From an uncultured Bacteroidota bacterium (GTDB lineage: Bacteria > Bacteroidota > Bacteroidia > Bacteroidales > SZUA-534), in contig CAMHPA010000005.1 in the NCBI GenBank assembly GCA_946186925.1, positions 1 to 64,000 on the forward strand: a stretch of 64,000 nucleotides of DNA, in the 5' to 3' direction. Every line of letters starts with the position of its first letter. The first letter of the stretch is position 1. The translations under genes were made by a program, and so were the position numbers. Shown here in pieces: positions 56,006-64,000 of the stretch. Under the pieces are notes generated by a model. That model had not been told where the DNA came from and made no database searches. It was given only the letters and a program-made list of their open reading frames with translations.

Positions 56006-57877
56006 TCAATTCTGCGCAATCACAAATCCTCCGCGCGGCAGCAATTTCACCGTTTTCGGCAGACTGTTGGCGTCGATATTTTCGATTGTCCACGGGCTGT
56101 CGGCATTGCCGCTGTCGGCGAACATTGTGAACTTTCCGTCTTTTATAAAGTCAAGATTCACAGCAATTTCGCGTTCGTTGTCGGTGCCGTTGATGCCCGC
56201 AACGTACCATTTGCCATTGCTTTGGCGCGCAACAACCGCATAATCAGCAGGATAGCCGCCAACGAATTTCGTTTCGTTCCAGGCGGCAGGCAATTGCCCG
56301 AAGAAGTTTTGCACTTCCTGCGGCTGCGCCAGAAGGCTCTCGGGGCGGTCGGCAAGGTGCTGCAGGCCAGACTCAAAGAGCACCGTCAGCGCCAACTCGT
56401 GGGCGTGCGTGGTGATGTGCGGATGCTGCGAATCGGAAAAAGCGCACGGCGTGTAGTCCATTGAGCCGACAACGTTGCGCGTGAACGGCAGCGTGGCGTT
56501 GTGTGCAGCGGCCTTGTTGGTGAAGGTCGGTACGTTGTTGTACCACTCGGCGCCGTAAACCGCTTCGGTGCTCAACAGATTGGGATAGGTGCGCTGCCAG
56601 CCGCGCGGCAGGGTGGCGCCGTGGAAATTCACCGTAAGATGGTGGCGTGCAGCCGATTGCAGCAAATCGATGCAATAACTCATATTCATTTGATTGTCGC
56701 CCGAGAAAAAGTCGATTTTCACGCCCGCAACCCCGATTTTCTCGAGCCACGCGAACTCTTTCTCGCGGTCTTCGGGCTTGTTCAGGCGGAACTTCGGCCC
56801 AGGCGCGCCGTCAATCCAGCCAACCGACGAACTGTACCAAATCAGTGGCTTAACCCCCTGACTAACAGCGTATCGCACGGCGTCTTCAATGGTTTTGCCG
56901 TCCTTCATTTCGTCCCATTCGGCGTCGATGAGCGCGTACGGAAGTTTCAGACTGACAGCCAAATCCACATATTTTTTGATGATGTTGTAATCGTTCGAGC
57001 CGTGATTGTAGGCCCAGTAAATCCACGAAACCACGCCAGGCTCAATCCATTTGGTGTCGTCGATTTGGCAGTCGTCGGCCACGTCGGTAATCAGCGTAGA
57101 TTCCACAATATCAGCCAGATTGCCGATAATCGCCACGCGCCACGGCGTCAGGTGCGAGCCGCTGATTTCGGTCTCGTTCTTGTCGGGGCGGACGTTAAAA
57201 ATCTCGATGTTGTCGCCGTCGTTCCAAAGGCACGAAGCGCTGTTGTCGGCGCCCACGCCCGATTCGCTCAAAAGCACAAAAACGCTGTCCGACGGCTGCA
57301 TAAGCGCGGGGTACGACCAGCGGCAGCACCAGCCGTTTTTCACGAAAGTGCCTGAAAAACTGAACACTGCCTTCTGCTTTGCGGTGGTGTCGGGCGTGAA
57401 AAATCCTTCGTACGACTCGGCCCACTGCATAAACCAGCGGCGCGTGCCTTCCCGAATCTCGTAAGATGTTAATTCTGTGGGAATTGCCATTGGCTCGGCC
57501 ACGTTGTGGAACTGATAGCGGAAGGCGATTCCGTTGTTATAGACGCGGAAAATCAGGTCGGTGTTCGCGTCCAGCGCGGCCGTGTACTCGTTGGCCTGAT
57601 TGGTGCAGTGCGACCGCTTGCCAGCAATCATTGAGTAGTCGGCGCTCACCGCTTGCGCGAATTTCAGTTCGGGGGCGGCGGCAAGGCTGTCGTAGCCGAT
57701 TCGGGCGATTGTAAGTGCGTCATTATCAAGATATTTCACAAGATACTTGCCCGTTTCGGCATAAACGGTTATCCGTCCGTCGGGCGAAACTGCGACTTGT
57801 TCTTTTTTTGAACTGCAACTTGCTGAAATCAAAGCAATTGCAATCGCAAACAGCGATATGGCACTGCTTCTTTTCAT
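56006..57877 (-). CDS. GH97 glycoside hydrolase (retaining type), third copy, lipoprotein
   Basis: This 623-aa lipoprotein (lipobox LISASCSSK) has the same layout as its neighbour: beta-domain, TIM barrel with YALIDAEWDEMKDGK, D389 in VKIDFFSGDNQ, and E444 in YGAEW. It starts 6 bases after the GH43 stop, so GH43 and this gene are translationally linked. An arabinose or galactose side-chain role would fit that partner. Confidence 0.9.
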   Translation of the reverse strand: MKRSSAISLFAIAIALISASCSSKKEQVAVSPDGRITVYAETGKYLVKYLDNDALTIARIGYDSLAAAPELKFAQAVSADYSMIAGKRSHCTNQANEYTAALDANTDLIFRVYNNGIAFRYQFHNVAEPMAIPTELTSYEIREGTRRWFMQWAESYEGFFTPDTTAKQKAVFSFSGTFVKNGWCCRWSYPALMQPSDSVFVLLSESGVGADNSASCLWNDGDNIEIFNVRPDKNETEISGSHLTPWRVAIIGNLADIVESTLITDVADDCQIDDTKWIEPGVVSWIYWAYNHGSNDYNIIKKYVDLAVSLKLPYALIDAEWDEMKDGKTIEDAVRYAVSQGVKPLIWYSSSVGWIDGAPGPKFRLNKPEDREKEFAWLEKIGVAGVKIDFFSGDNQMNMSYCIDLLQSAARHHLTVNFHGATLPRGWQRTYPNLLSTEAVYGAEWYNNVPTFTNKAAAHNATLPFTRNVVGSMDYTPCAFSDSQHPHITTHAHELALTVLFESGLQHLADRPESLLAQPQEVQNFFGQLPAAWNETKFVGGYPADYAVVARQSNGKWYVAGINGTDNEREIAVNLDFIKDGKFTMFADSGNADSPWTIENIDANSLPKTVKLLPRGGFVIAQN

Positions 57878-57883
57878 ATCAAT

Positions 57884-58882
57884 TTATTTTGTCTGATTAA
57901 CGAATTTGATTGTTCCGTCGGCGTTGAATTCCATTTCGTCAACGCAAACCGAGCGGCGTCCGATGGCGCCCTTCACGCCGTCGATTTCGAGCGTGGCGTT
58001 GTGGTAGAACAGCCACCATTTGCCGCAGAACTCAACCACCCCAGGGTGGATTGTGAAACTGTTCGCGGCTTCGCCCGTAACCTGCCCGCGGGGTGTCCAC
58101 GGGCCGCTGAACGACGGCGCTGTGGCATAGTCGATGGCTTCGCCGCCACGGCCCCACGACGCGTAAATCAGGTAGCAGGTGTCGTTGCGCTTTGTGAGCC
58201 ACGGGCCTTCGGTGTATTTCGGTACGTTAACCACCTGAATGTCACTGTCTAACTCAATCATATTGGGCTTGAGTTTGGCCATAAAGCAAGTGCCGTTGCC
58301 CCAGCAGAGCCAGGCGTCGTCGCCGTCGATGTAAACGGTCGGGTCGATGTCGTTCCACCAACCGCGAGCACCGTTCGAAGTCATTGTGTCACAAATAATT
58401 GGCTTGCCGATTGCGTCAACAAACGGACCCGTCGGCGAGTCGCTCACAGCCACGCCGATGGCGTAACCCGAGTACGGCTGCTTGCCTTGGCAGGTGATGT
58501 AGTAGTAGAATTTGCCGTTGCGCTCAACCACTTGCGCAGCCCAGGCCGTGCCCACTTTGGGCGTCACGGTATCGGCCCACGCAAAATCGCCAGGGCGCAG
58601 CACCGAGCCGTGGTCGGTCCAGGTTTCCATATCGGCGGTCGAGTAGCAGAGCCACTCGGTGATGTTGAATTCCTTGCCGCCGCCAGCGCTGTCCTGACCA
58701 GGATAGAACTCGTCGTGGCCAACGTACAGATAGAGCCTGTCACCCGAAACCATTGGTGCGGGGTCGGCAGTGAACTTATTGCGAATGAGCGGGTTGCCTT
58801 CGAAAGTGAAGGTGTTTTGCGATTGCTGCGCCGTGCAGCCAACCGCCAGCAGAGCCAGCCCGAAAAGAAGGTTTTTGTTCAT
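57884..58882 (-). CDS. GH43 glycoside hydrolase (arabinofuranosidase / xylosidase type)
   Basis: This 332-aa five-bladed beta-propeller enzyme has a short lipoprotein signal (LLAVGCTAQQ). Inverting catalytic residues are seen as ADPAPMV (base Asp), WWNDIDPTVY (Asp) and YTEGPWL (acid Glu). It is a bare GH43 with no extra C-terminal domain. The subfamily and choice between alpha-L-arabinofuranosidase and beta-xylosidase cannot be settled from sequence here. It leads the GH43-GH97-GH97 run. Its leader is a long octamer array. Confidence 0.9.
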   Translation of the reverse strand: MNKNLLFGLALLAVGCTAQQSQNTFTFEGNPLIRNKFTADPAPMVSGDRLYLYVGHDEFYPGQDSAGGGKEFNITEWLCYSTADMETWTDHGSVLRPGDFAWADTVTPKVGTAWAAQVVERNGKFYYYITCQGKQPYSGYAIGVAVSDSPTGPFVDAIGKPIICDTMTSNGARGWWNDIDPTVYIDGDDAWLCWGNGTCFMAKLKPNMIELDSDIQVVNVPKYTEGPWLTKRNDTCYLIYASWGRGGEAIDYATAPSFSGPWTPRGQVTGEAANSFTIHPGVVEFCGKWWLFYHNATLEIDGVKGAIGRRSVCVDEMEFNADGTIKFVNQTK

Positions 58883-58891
58883 TGTTTTAAT

Positions 58892-59054
58892 GTTTAATCG
58901 GTGAATTGGTGAATCGGTGAATCGTTTAAGGGTTTAAAAGTTTAAGACTAAACAGCGAAGCGACTTACCCCCTAAACCCTTACCAACACCCAACACCTAA
59001 CACCCAACACCATTCTGTTAACAACTTATAACTTAATAACTTATAACTTAAAAC
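58892..59054. repeat. Long octamer-phased leader before GH43
   Basis: From 58892 the plus strand is a run of octamers in one phase: GTTTAATC, GGTGAATT, GGTGAATC, GGTGAATC, GTTTAAGG, GTTTAAAA, GTTTAAGA, CTAAACAG, CGAAGCGA. CTTACCCC, CTAAACCC and other ACC-rich units follow, then an ACTTATA/ACTTAATA array to the CE1 stop. The core CTAAACAGCGAAGCG (58948-58962) is shared with the araD leader 30 kb away. No gene is seen in it. Confidence 0.85.
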
Positions 59055-60640
<1,586 letters not shown>

Positions 60641-61507
60641 TCAGTTTATGGCTTCGCGAATGGTGGCGTTAAGAATATGCACATCGGTCAGATTGCCGCC
60701 GGTCCATACAACCCAGTATATGCCGCGCTCGCCATCATCGTCGGCCAGCTCGAGCATGTGCCGGATTTCGCCCAAAGTACATGTAAACGATTGTTCGCCA
60801 ATCTTTTTCAGTATTATGTTCCGCCCGGGGCAGACGGCTTCAATCACATCGGCGCTTGAGCATACCATGCCGATTACCCAGTTGTTCATGGGCACGACAG
60901 TGCCCGAATCAGACACGAAGGTCATCTCGCCATTGGCGTAGTAGTTGAATGAAACCAAAGCTTCATCGCTATAGCCGTCGAATTCCGATGCGTCGATAAA
61001 GCTGTCGTGCATTTTTAACTCATGGTTTTCGCCATACTGTGTCGCCTTGCGGAATTCCGCGCTTTTAACAACAATGTCGCATGGGCGCTTACTCATCACG
61101 TAGGCTTCAACCACGTGCGATTTGCCTTCCGGGTCAAGGTCGACGCGCAAGGTTGTGCGGCCGTTGACTATCGGTGCCGACTCTGATGTTATAATACTCG
61201 ATGTTGTGTATCTGACATTCAGGAAAAGTGTTGTGGTATCGGTGGTGATGTTGTCAACCGTCACAACCAACTGGTCGTAATCGCTGAAGTTGGCGGCAGG
61301 TTTAATGCTGTCGTCGCCAAACGACCAACCGCACCCTGCCCAGTTTTCAGTGTAGTGCATGCGGTGTGTCTCCGCGTTATATTCGCCACGCCAAGTAAGG
61401 TTTACTTCATCGGGGCTAAGTATGTATTTTGTGTCGCTTGGTGTGCTGCACGCAACGGCAAAAGCTGCTGTGGCCAGCACTACAATTTTATTAAAAGTTG
61501 TTTTCAT
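60641..61507 (-). CDS. Lipoprotein of unknown function, paralog A
   Basis: This 288-aa lipoprotein (lipobox AFAVACSTP) is not a family I recognise. The first half looks like a beta-sandwich (SDYDQLVVTVDNI, TLFLNVRYTTSS, NGRTTLRVDLDPEGK), reminiscent of jelly-roll carbohydrate-binding domains. The second half is conserved with its neighbour (ECPGR-like CPGRNIILKKIGEQSF, GGNLTDVHILNATIREAIN). Position beside CE1 and GH31 genes suggests surface glycan binding, which is inference. It is about two-thirds identical to paralog B by eye. Confidence 0.65.
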   Translation of the reverse strand: MKTTFNKIVVLATAAFAVACSTPSDTKYILSPDEVNLTWRGEYNAETHRMHYTENWAGCGWSFGDDSIKPAANFSDYDQLVVTVDNITTDTTTLFLNVRYTTSSIITSESAPIVNGRTTLRVDLDPEGKSHVVEAYVMSKRPCDIVVKSAEFRKATQYGENHELKMHDSFIDASEFDGYSDEALVSFNYYANGEMTFVSDSGTVVPMNNWVIGMVCSSADVIEAVCPGRNIILKKIGEQSFTCTLGEIRHMLELADDDGERGIYWVVWTGGNLTDVHILNATIREAIN

Positions 61508-61588
61508 TTATTTATTCTTAACGGATATACTTACGTATTTTTTTCTCTCTTGTCATATTTTGCAAGGTTTCTTACGAGTTCTGTTCGA

Positions 61589-62461
61589 TTAGTTTATAGC
61601 CTCACGGATGGTTGTGTTAAGCATATGGACATCAGTTAGATTTCCGCCCTTCCATACGTTCCAATAAAGGCCATACTCACCATCATCGTCTTCAAGATCA
61701 AGCATATAGCGAATGTCACCCAAGCGGCAATCAAATGATTGCTCGCCAATTTTTTTCAAAATTATGCGGCGGCCGGGGCATACAGCCTCAATAGGGTCGG
61801 CACTTGAGCAAACAACGCCGATTCCCCAGTTGTTCATTGGCGCAATACGCCCCGAATCGGTGTCCATGTAAGTCATCTCGCCATCAGCGAAAAATTTGAA
61901 CGACACCAGCGCGTCATCGCTGTAGCCGTCAAATTCCGATGCCTCGATAAATTTGCCGTGCATCCTCAGCTTACGTTCTCTCCCATATTGTATTGCCTTG
62001 CGGAAGGCACCCCCTAACAAAGTCAGCTCGCACGGATATTTGCTCATTACATAGACTTCAAGTATGTGCGATTTTCCCTCTGGGTCAAGGTCAAGACGCA
62101 AGGTGGTGCGTCCGTTAACGATTGGTGCGGTTTCCGACGATATGATATCGGTATTTGTGTATCTTGCATTAAGAAAGAGGGTTACACTATCGCCAACAAT
62201 GCTGTCAACATCTACAACCAGCTGGTCATAGTCGCTAAAGTCGCCAGAAGGCATAGTACTATCGTCACCAAACCACCAACCGCATCCAGCCCATTTGTCC
62301 AGGTATGTCATGCGGTGTGTTTCTTGGTCATAGTCGCCACGCCAGGTTAAATCAGCTTTGCCGGGCTTCAAAACGAATCTCTTATTGGAAGGTTTTGATG
62401 TGCAGCATGCTAAGAAAATGACCGTTAAAACCAACAATATGCCGTTGTATGTGGTTCTCAT
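61589..62461 (-). CDS. Lipoprotein of unknown function, paralog B
   Basis: This 290-aa lipoprotein (lipobox FLACCTSK) is collinear with paralog A over the full length. Identity is highest at the C-terminus (KKIGEQSFDCRLGDIRYML; GGNLTDVHMLNTTIREAIN) and lowest in the signal region. Base usage is more AT-rich than in paralog A. Conserved Cys residues include WAGCGW, PCEL and CPGR. The two genes have separate leaders of about 80-160 bases, not a tight overlap. Confidence 0.65.
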   Translation of the reverse strand: MRTTYNGILLVLTVIFLACCTSKPSNKRFVLKPGKADLTWRGDYDQETHRMTYLDKWAGCGWWFGDDSTMPSGDFSDYDQLVVDVDSIVGDSVTLFLNARYTNTDIISSETAPIVNGRTTLRLDLDPEGKSHILEVYVMSKYPCELTLLGGAFRKAIQYGRERKLRMHGKFIEASEFDGYSDDALVSFKFFADGEMTYMDTDSGRIAPMNNWGIGVVCSSADPIEAVCPGRRIILKKIGEQSFDCRLGDIRYMLDLEDDDGEYGLYWNVWKGGNLTDVHMLNTTIREAIN

Positions 62462-62555
62462 CCTCTTTTTTATTCAGTGACTTTTATACGTATTGGAAAT
62501 GTCTTTGTTACTCGATATTTCTCATATTTATGAATGAAGAATATAAACATATCAG

Positions 62556-62600
62556 TAAAAAAACTGCCGGCTGACATCAAGATTGTGCTAGCCGGCAGTA
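62556..62600 (-). terminator. Terminator of the second CE1 gene
   Basis: ACTGCCGGCT / AGCCGGCAGT forms a perfect 10-bp stem with a 17-base loop, followed on the minus strand by seven T residues, about 20 bases past the stop. Confidence 0.9.
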
Positions 62601-62620
62601 TCATTTAAGTGCATAAGTTT

Positions 62621-63733
62621 TTATTTGAACAGCCTTTGAGCGAACAGATACAAATCCTCGCGCCAAACGGGCCAGGTGTGACCGCCTTCTTTCGAATCGT
62701 AGAATTCGTATTTAATACCCATAGTATCAAACTTTTGCATCATTACTTTGCAGTTGTTGTAGGCAATGTCGGTTGAACTGCCTTGCGACAGCCACAGCAG
62801 TTTGATGTTCTTGTTGAACTGGTCTTTGTTGGCTTCCAAATACTTGTAGCATTTGGTGCCGGGGTCGTTGTCGCCGCCGCGGTTGTTGGCAAACCAGCCC
62901 GAGCTGAACACGCCCAGATAGTTGAAGAAATCGTTGTGCGGCATACCCACGTGCATTGTGTAGAGTCCGCCCATCGACAGGCCGGCAAGAGCGCGCATTT
63001 GCGGACGTGCGTCGACGCGGTAGTTTTTCTCAACAAACGGTACAATGTTGTCCATAATCTCTTTCTCGATGTCATCGTAGCCGCCCACGTTGGCGTCGAG
63101 GCTGACAAGAATCATCGGCACAGCCTTGCCTTCGGCGGCCAGATTGTCGAGAATGATGTTTCCGCGACCTTGGTTAACCCAGCCGCGGCAGTCCTCGCCA
63201 CCGCCGTGGATAATGTAGAACACGGGATATTTCTTATTGGTGTCTTTATCGTAGCCGGCGGGGGTGTAGACGTACATTGTGCGCCACGATTTGGTCACGC
63301 TTGAGAAGTAGTTCTCGGTGCGGATGCAGCCGTGCGGAACGTCCTGAATCTGATATTGTTTGCCACCGTCGAGGTAGGGCACTTCAACGCAGCTCATCAT
63401 ACGGCCGCAGCCGAAGAAGGTCTCGCTGCCCGGGTCGTTCACCGACACGCCGTCCACAATCAGGCTGTAGTACTGAATGCCGCTCACAATGCGCTCGGTC
63501 TTGCCCGACCATACGCCGTCGGCGTTTTTAGTCATATCGTACTTTTTCCCGCAAATGTCAACCTGCACCTTTTGCGCTTCGGGTGCGCGCAGTTGGAACT
63601 CGATGGTGTTGTCGGGGTAGATGGCGGGATATTTGCTACCCTGAATGTTGGTTGTGGCAGGTGTCTGTGCCACTGCAGATGCGCAAAGTGCCAGAGCCGG
63701 CAGCAGTTGCAGCGTTCTTTTGAATTTGTTCAT
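62621..63733 (-). CDS. CE1 carbohydrate esterase, second copy
   Basis: This 370-aa secreted esterase (signal LLPALALCASAVAQ) has the same two-domain plan as the 59055 gene: beta-sandwich (EFQLRAPEAQKVQVDI) then alpha/beta-hydrolase with AGLSMGGLYT (Ser) and GGHTWPVWRED (His). It probably follows the GH31 gene on one transcript, 26 bases after its stop. Confidence 0.9.
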   Translation of the reverse strand: MNKFKRTLQLLPALALCASAVAQTPATTNIQGSKYPAIYPDNTIEFQLRAPEAQKVQVDICGKKYDMTKNADGVWSGKTERIVSGIQYYSLIVDGVSVNDPGSETFFGCGRMMSCVEVPYLDGGKQYQIQDVPHGCIRTENYFSSVTKSWRTMYVYTPAGYDKDTNKKYPVFYIIHGGGEDCRGWVNQGRGNIILDNLAAEGKAVPMILVSLDANVGGYDDIEKEIMDNIVPFVEKNYRVDARPQMRALAGLSMGGLYTMHVGMPHNDFFNYLGVFSSGWFANNRGGDNDPGTKCYKYLEANKDQFNKNIKLLWLSQGSSTDIAYNNCKVMMQKFDTMGIKYEFYDSKEGGHTWPVWREDLYLFAQRLFK

Positions 63734-63759
63734 TTTTTATTCCGATTAAAGTTTAGTGT

Positions 63760-64000
63760 TTATAGTTTAATGATAGTTTCTTTTCCTTCATATTCAACGC
63801 TTTGCGCGATATCAGTTCCCGCAACTTTCACGTTGAAAGTGCGTTTTGCGGGCATTCCGGCAAATGAGCCTTTGCGCTCGCCAATGGTCAGTGTGCGCGC
63901 TGCATCGTTCCAAACAAATTGTATTTCAGACGATTGACCTTTCAGGTAATCGTTGTTAGAGCCTTCGTCTTCGTAGAGTGTGAATGTGGCGTCAGCCTTC
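63760..64000 (-). CDS. GH31 alpha-glycosidase, C-terminal end (cut by window edge)
   Basis: Only the last 79 codons and stop are in the window; they are missing from the ORF track. The reading FTLYEDEGSNNDYLKG, then TLTIGERKGSFAGM and RTFNV, is the typical DUF5110 C-terminal beta-domain of GH31 enzymes of Bacteroidota, such as alpha-xylosidases and alpha-glucosidases. Catalytic residues lie outside the window, so activity cannot be stated. Its stop is 26 bases before the CE1 start. Confidence 0.85.
   Translation of the reverse strand, partial: KADATFTLYEDEGSNNDYLKGQSSEIQFVWNDAARTLTIGERKGSFAGMPAKRTFNVKVAGTDIAQSVEYEGKETIIKL

Noticed and set aside
58892-59054. CRISPR array
   Set aside because: Repeats are 8-base, degenerate and without spacers, and no cas gene is near.

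Overview
The window is a stretch of a Bacteroidota chromosome, most likely order Bacteroidales, with a polysaccharide-degrading lifestyle. The signs are promoter boxes of the TTG-N19-TAnnTTTG type, a type IX secretion C-terminal domain, outer-membrane style lipoproteins, and many glycoside hydrolases and carbohydrate esterases. Genus cannot be fixed from the sequence alone. No transposase, integrase, CRISPR array, rRNA gene or SusC/SusD pair is visible. One tRNA-Thr(CGT) is present.

Layout. 1-2.3 kb: parE-parC (topoisomerase IV), parC cut by the window edge. 2.8-5.3 kb: a secreted CE15 glucuronoyl esterase with Ig-like, CBM9 and T9SS domains. 5.4-7.0 kb: a stand-alone trpB2-type gene preceded by an apparent Trp attenuator, with a 23-residue leader peptide holding three consecutive Trp codons and a terminator hairpin. 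7.1-15.6 kb: housekeeping genes (UbiA prenyltransferase, KdsC-like phosphatase, DUF2520 protein, recR, aroK-ispD, LMW-PTP) and a TetR/nitroreductase pair under a symmetric operator. 15.7-25.2 kb: tRNA-Thr, gpmA, asnB, then an exopolysaccharide block (GT4, Wza, Wzc, WecA-like transferase) and a lytic transglycosylase. 25.4-33.4 kb: an L-arabinose catabolic block (aldose 1-epimerase, SSS symporter, araD, araA, FGGY kinase) with a GxxExxY gene between araA and the kinase. 33.6-41.8 kb: uncharacterised envelope proteins, rsmG, an ECF sigma factor, a GT2, an OmpA-like protein and a DUF456 protein. 41.9-64 kb: a large carbohydrate-degradation block, almost all on the minus strand: GH95, GH2, three GH97, GH43, a CE6-CE1 fusion, two CE1 esterases, the C-terminus of a GH31, and two paralogous lipoproteins. 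A RhuM-type gene and a Fic gene are interspersed.

How the genes fit together. CE15, CE1, CE6, GH43, GH97, GH95, GH2 and GH31 activities suit removal of decorations (ferulate, acetate, glucuronate esters, arabinose, galactose, fucose/galactose, xylose) from plant hemicellulose. The arabinose released would feed the adjacent araD/araA/kinase route. This is inference from family assignments.

The most unusual non-coding signals are: the trp attenuator; leaders built from degenerate octanucleotide repeats just upstream of several start codons (asnB, araD, CE6-CE1, GH97, GH43 and a zinc-ribbon protein); 78-bp direct repeats bracketing the rhuM gene; 11-bp direct repeats bracketing the GxxExxY gene; and several paired or palindromic operator-like sequences in front of CAZyme genes.
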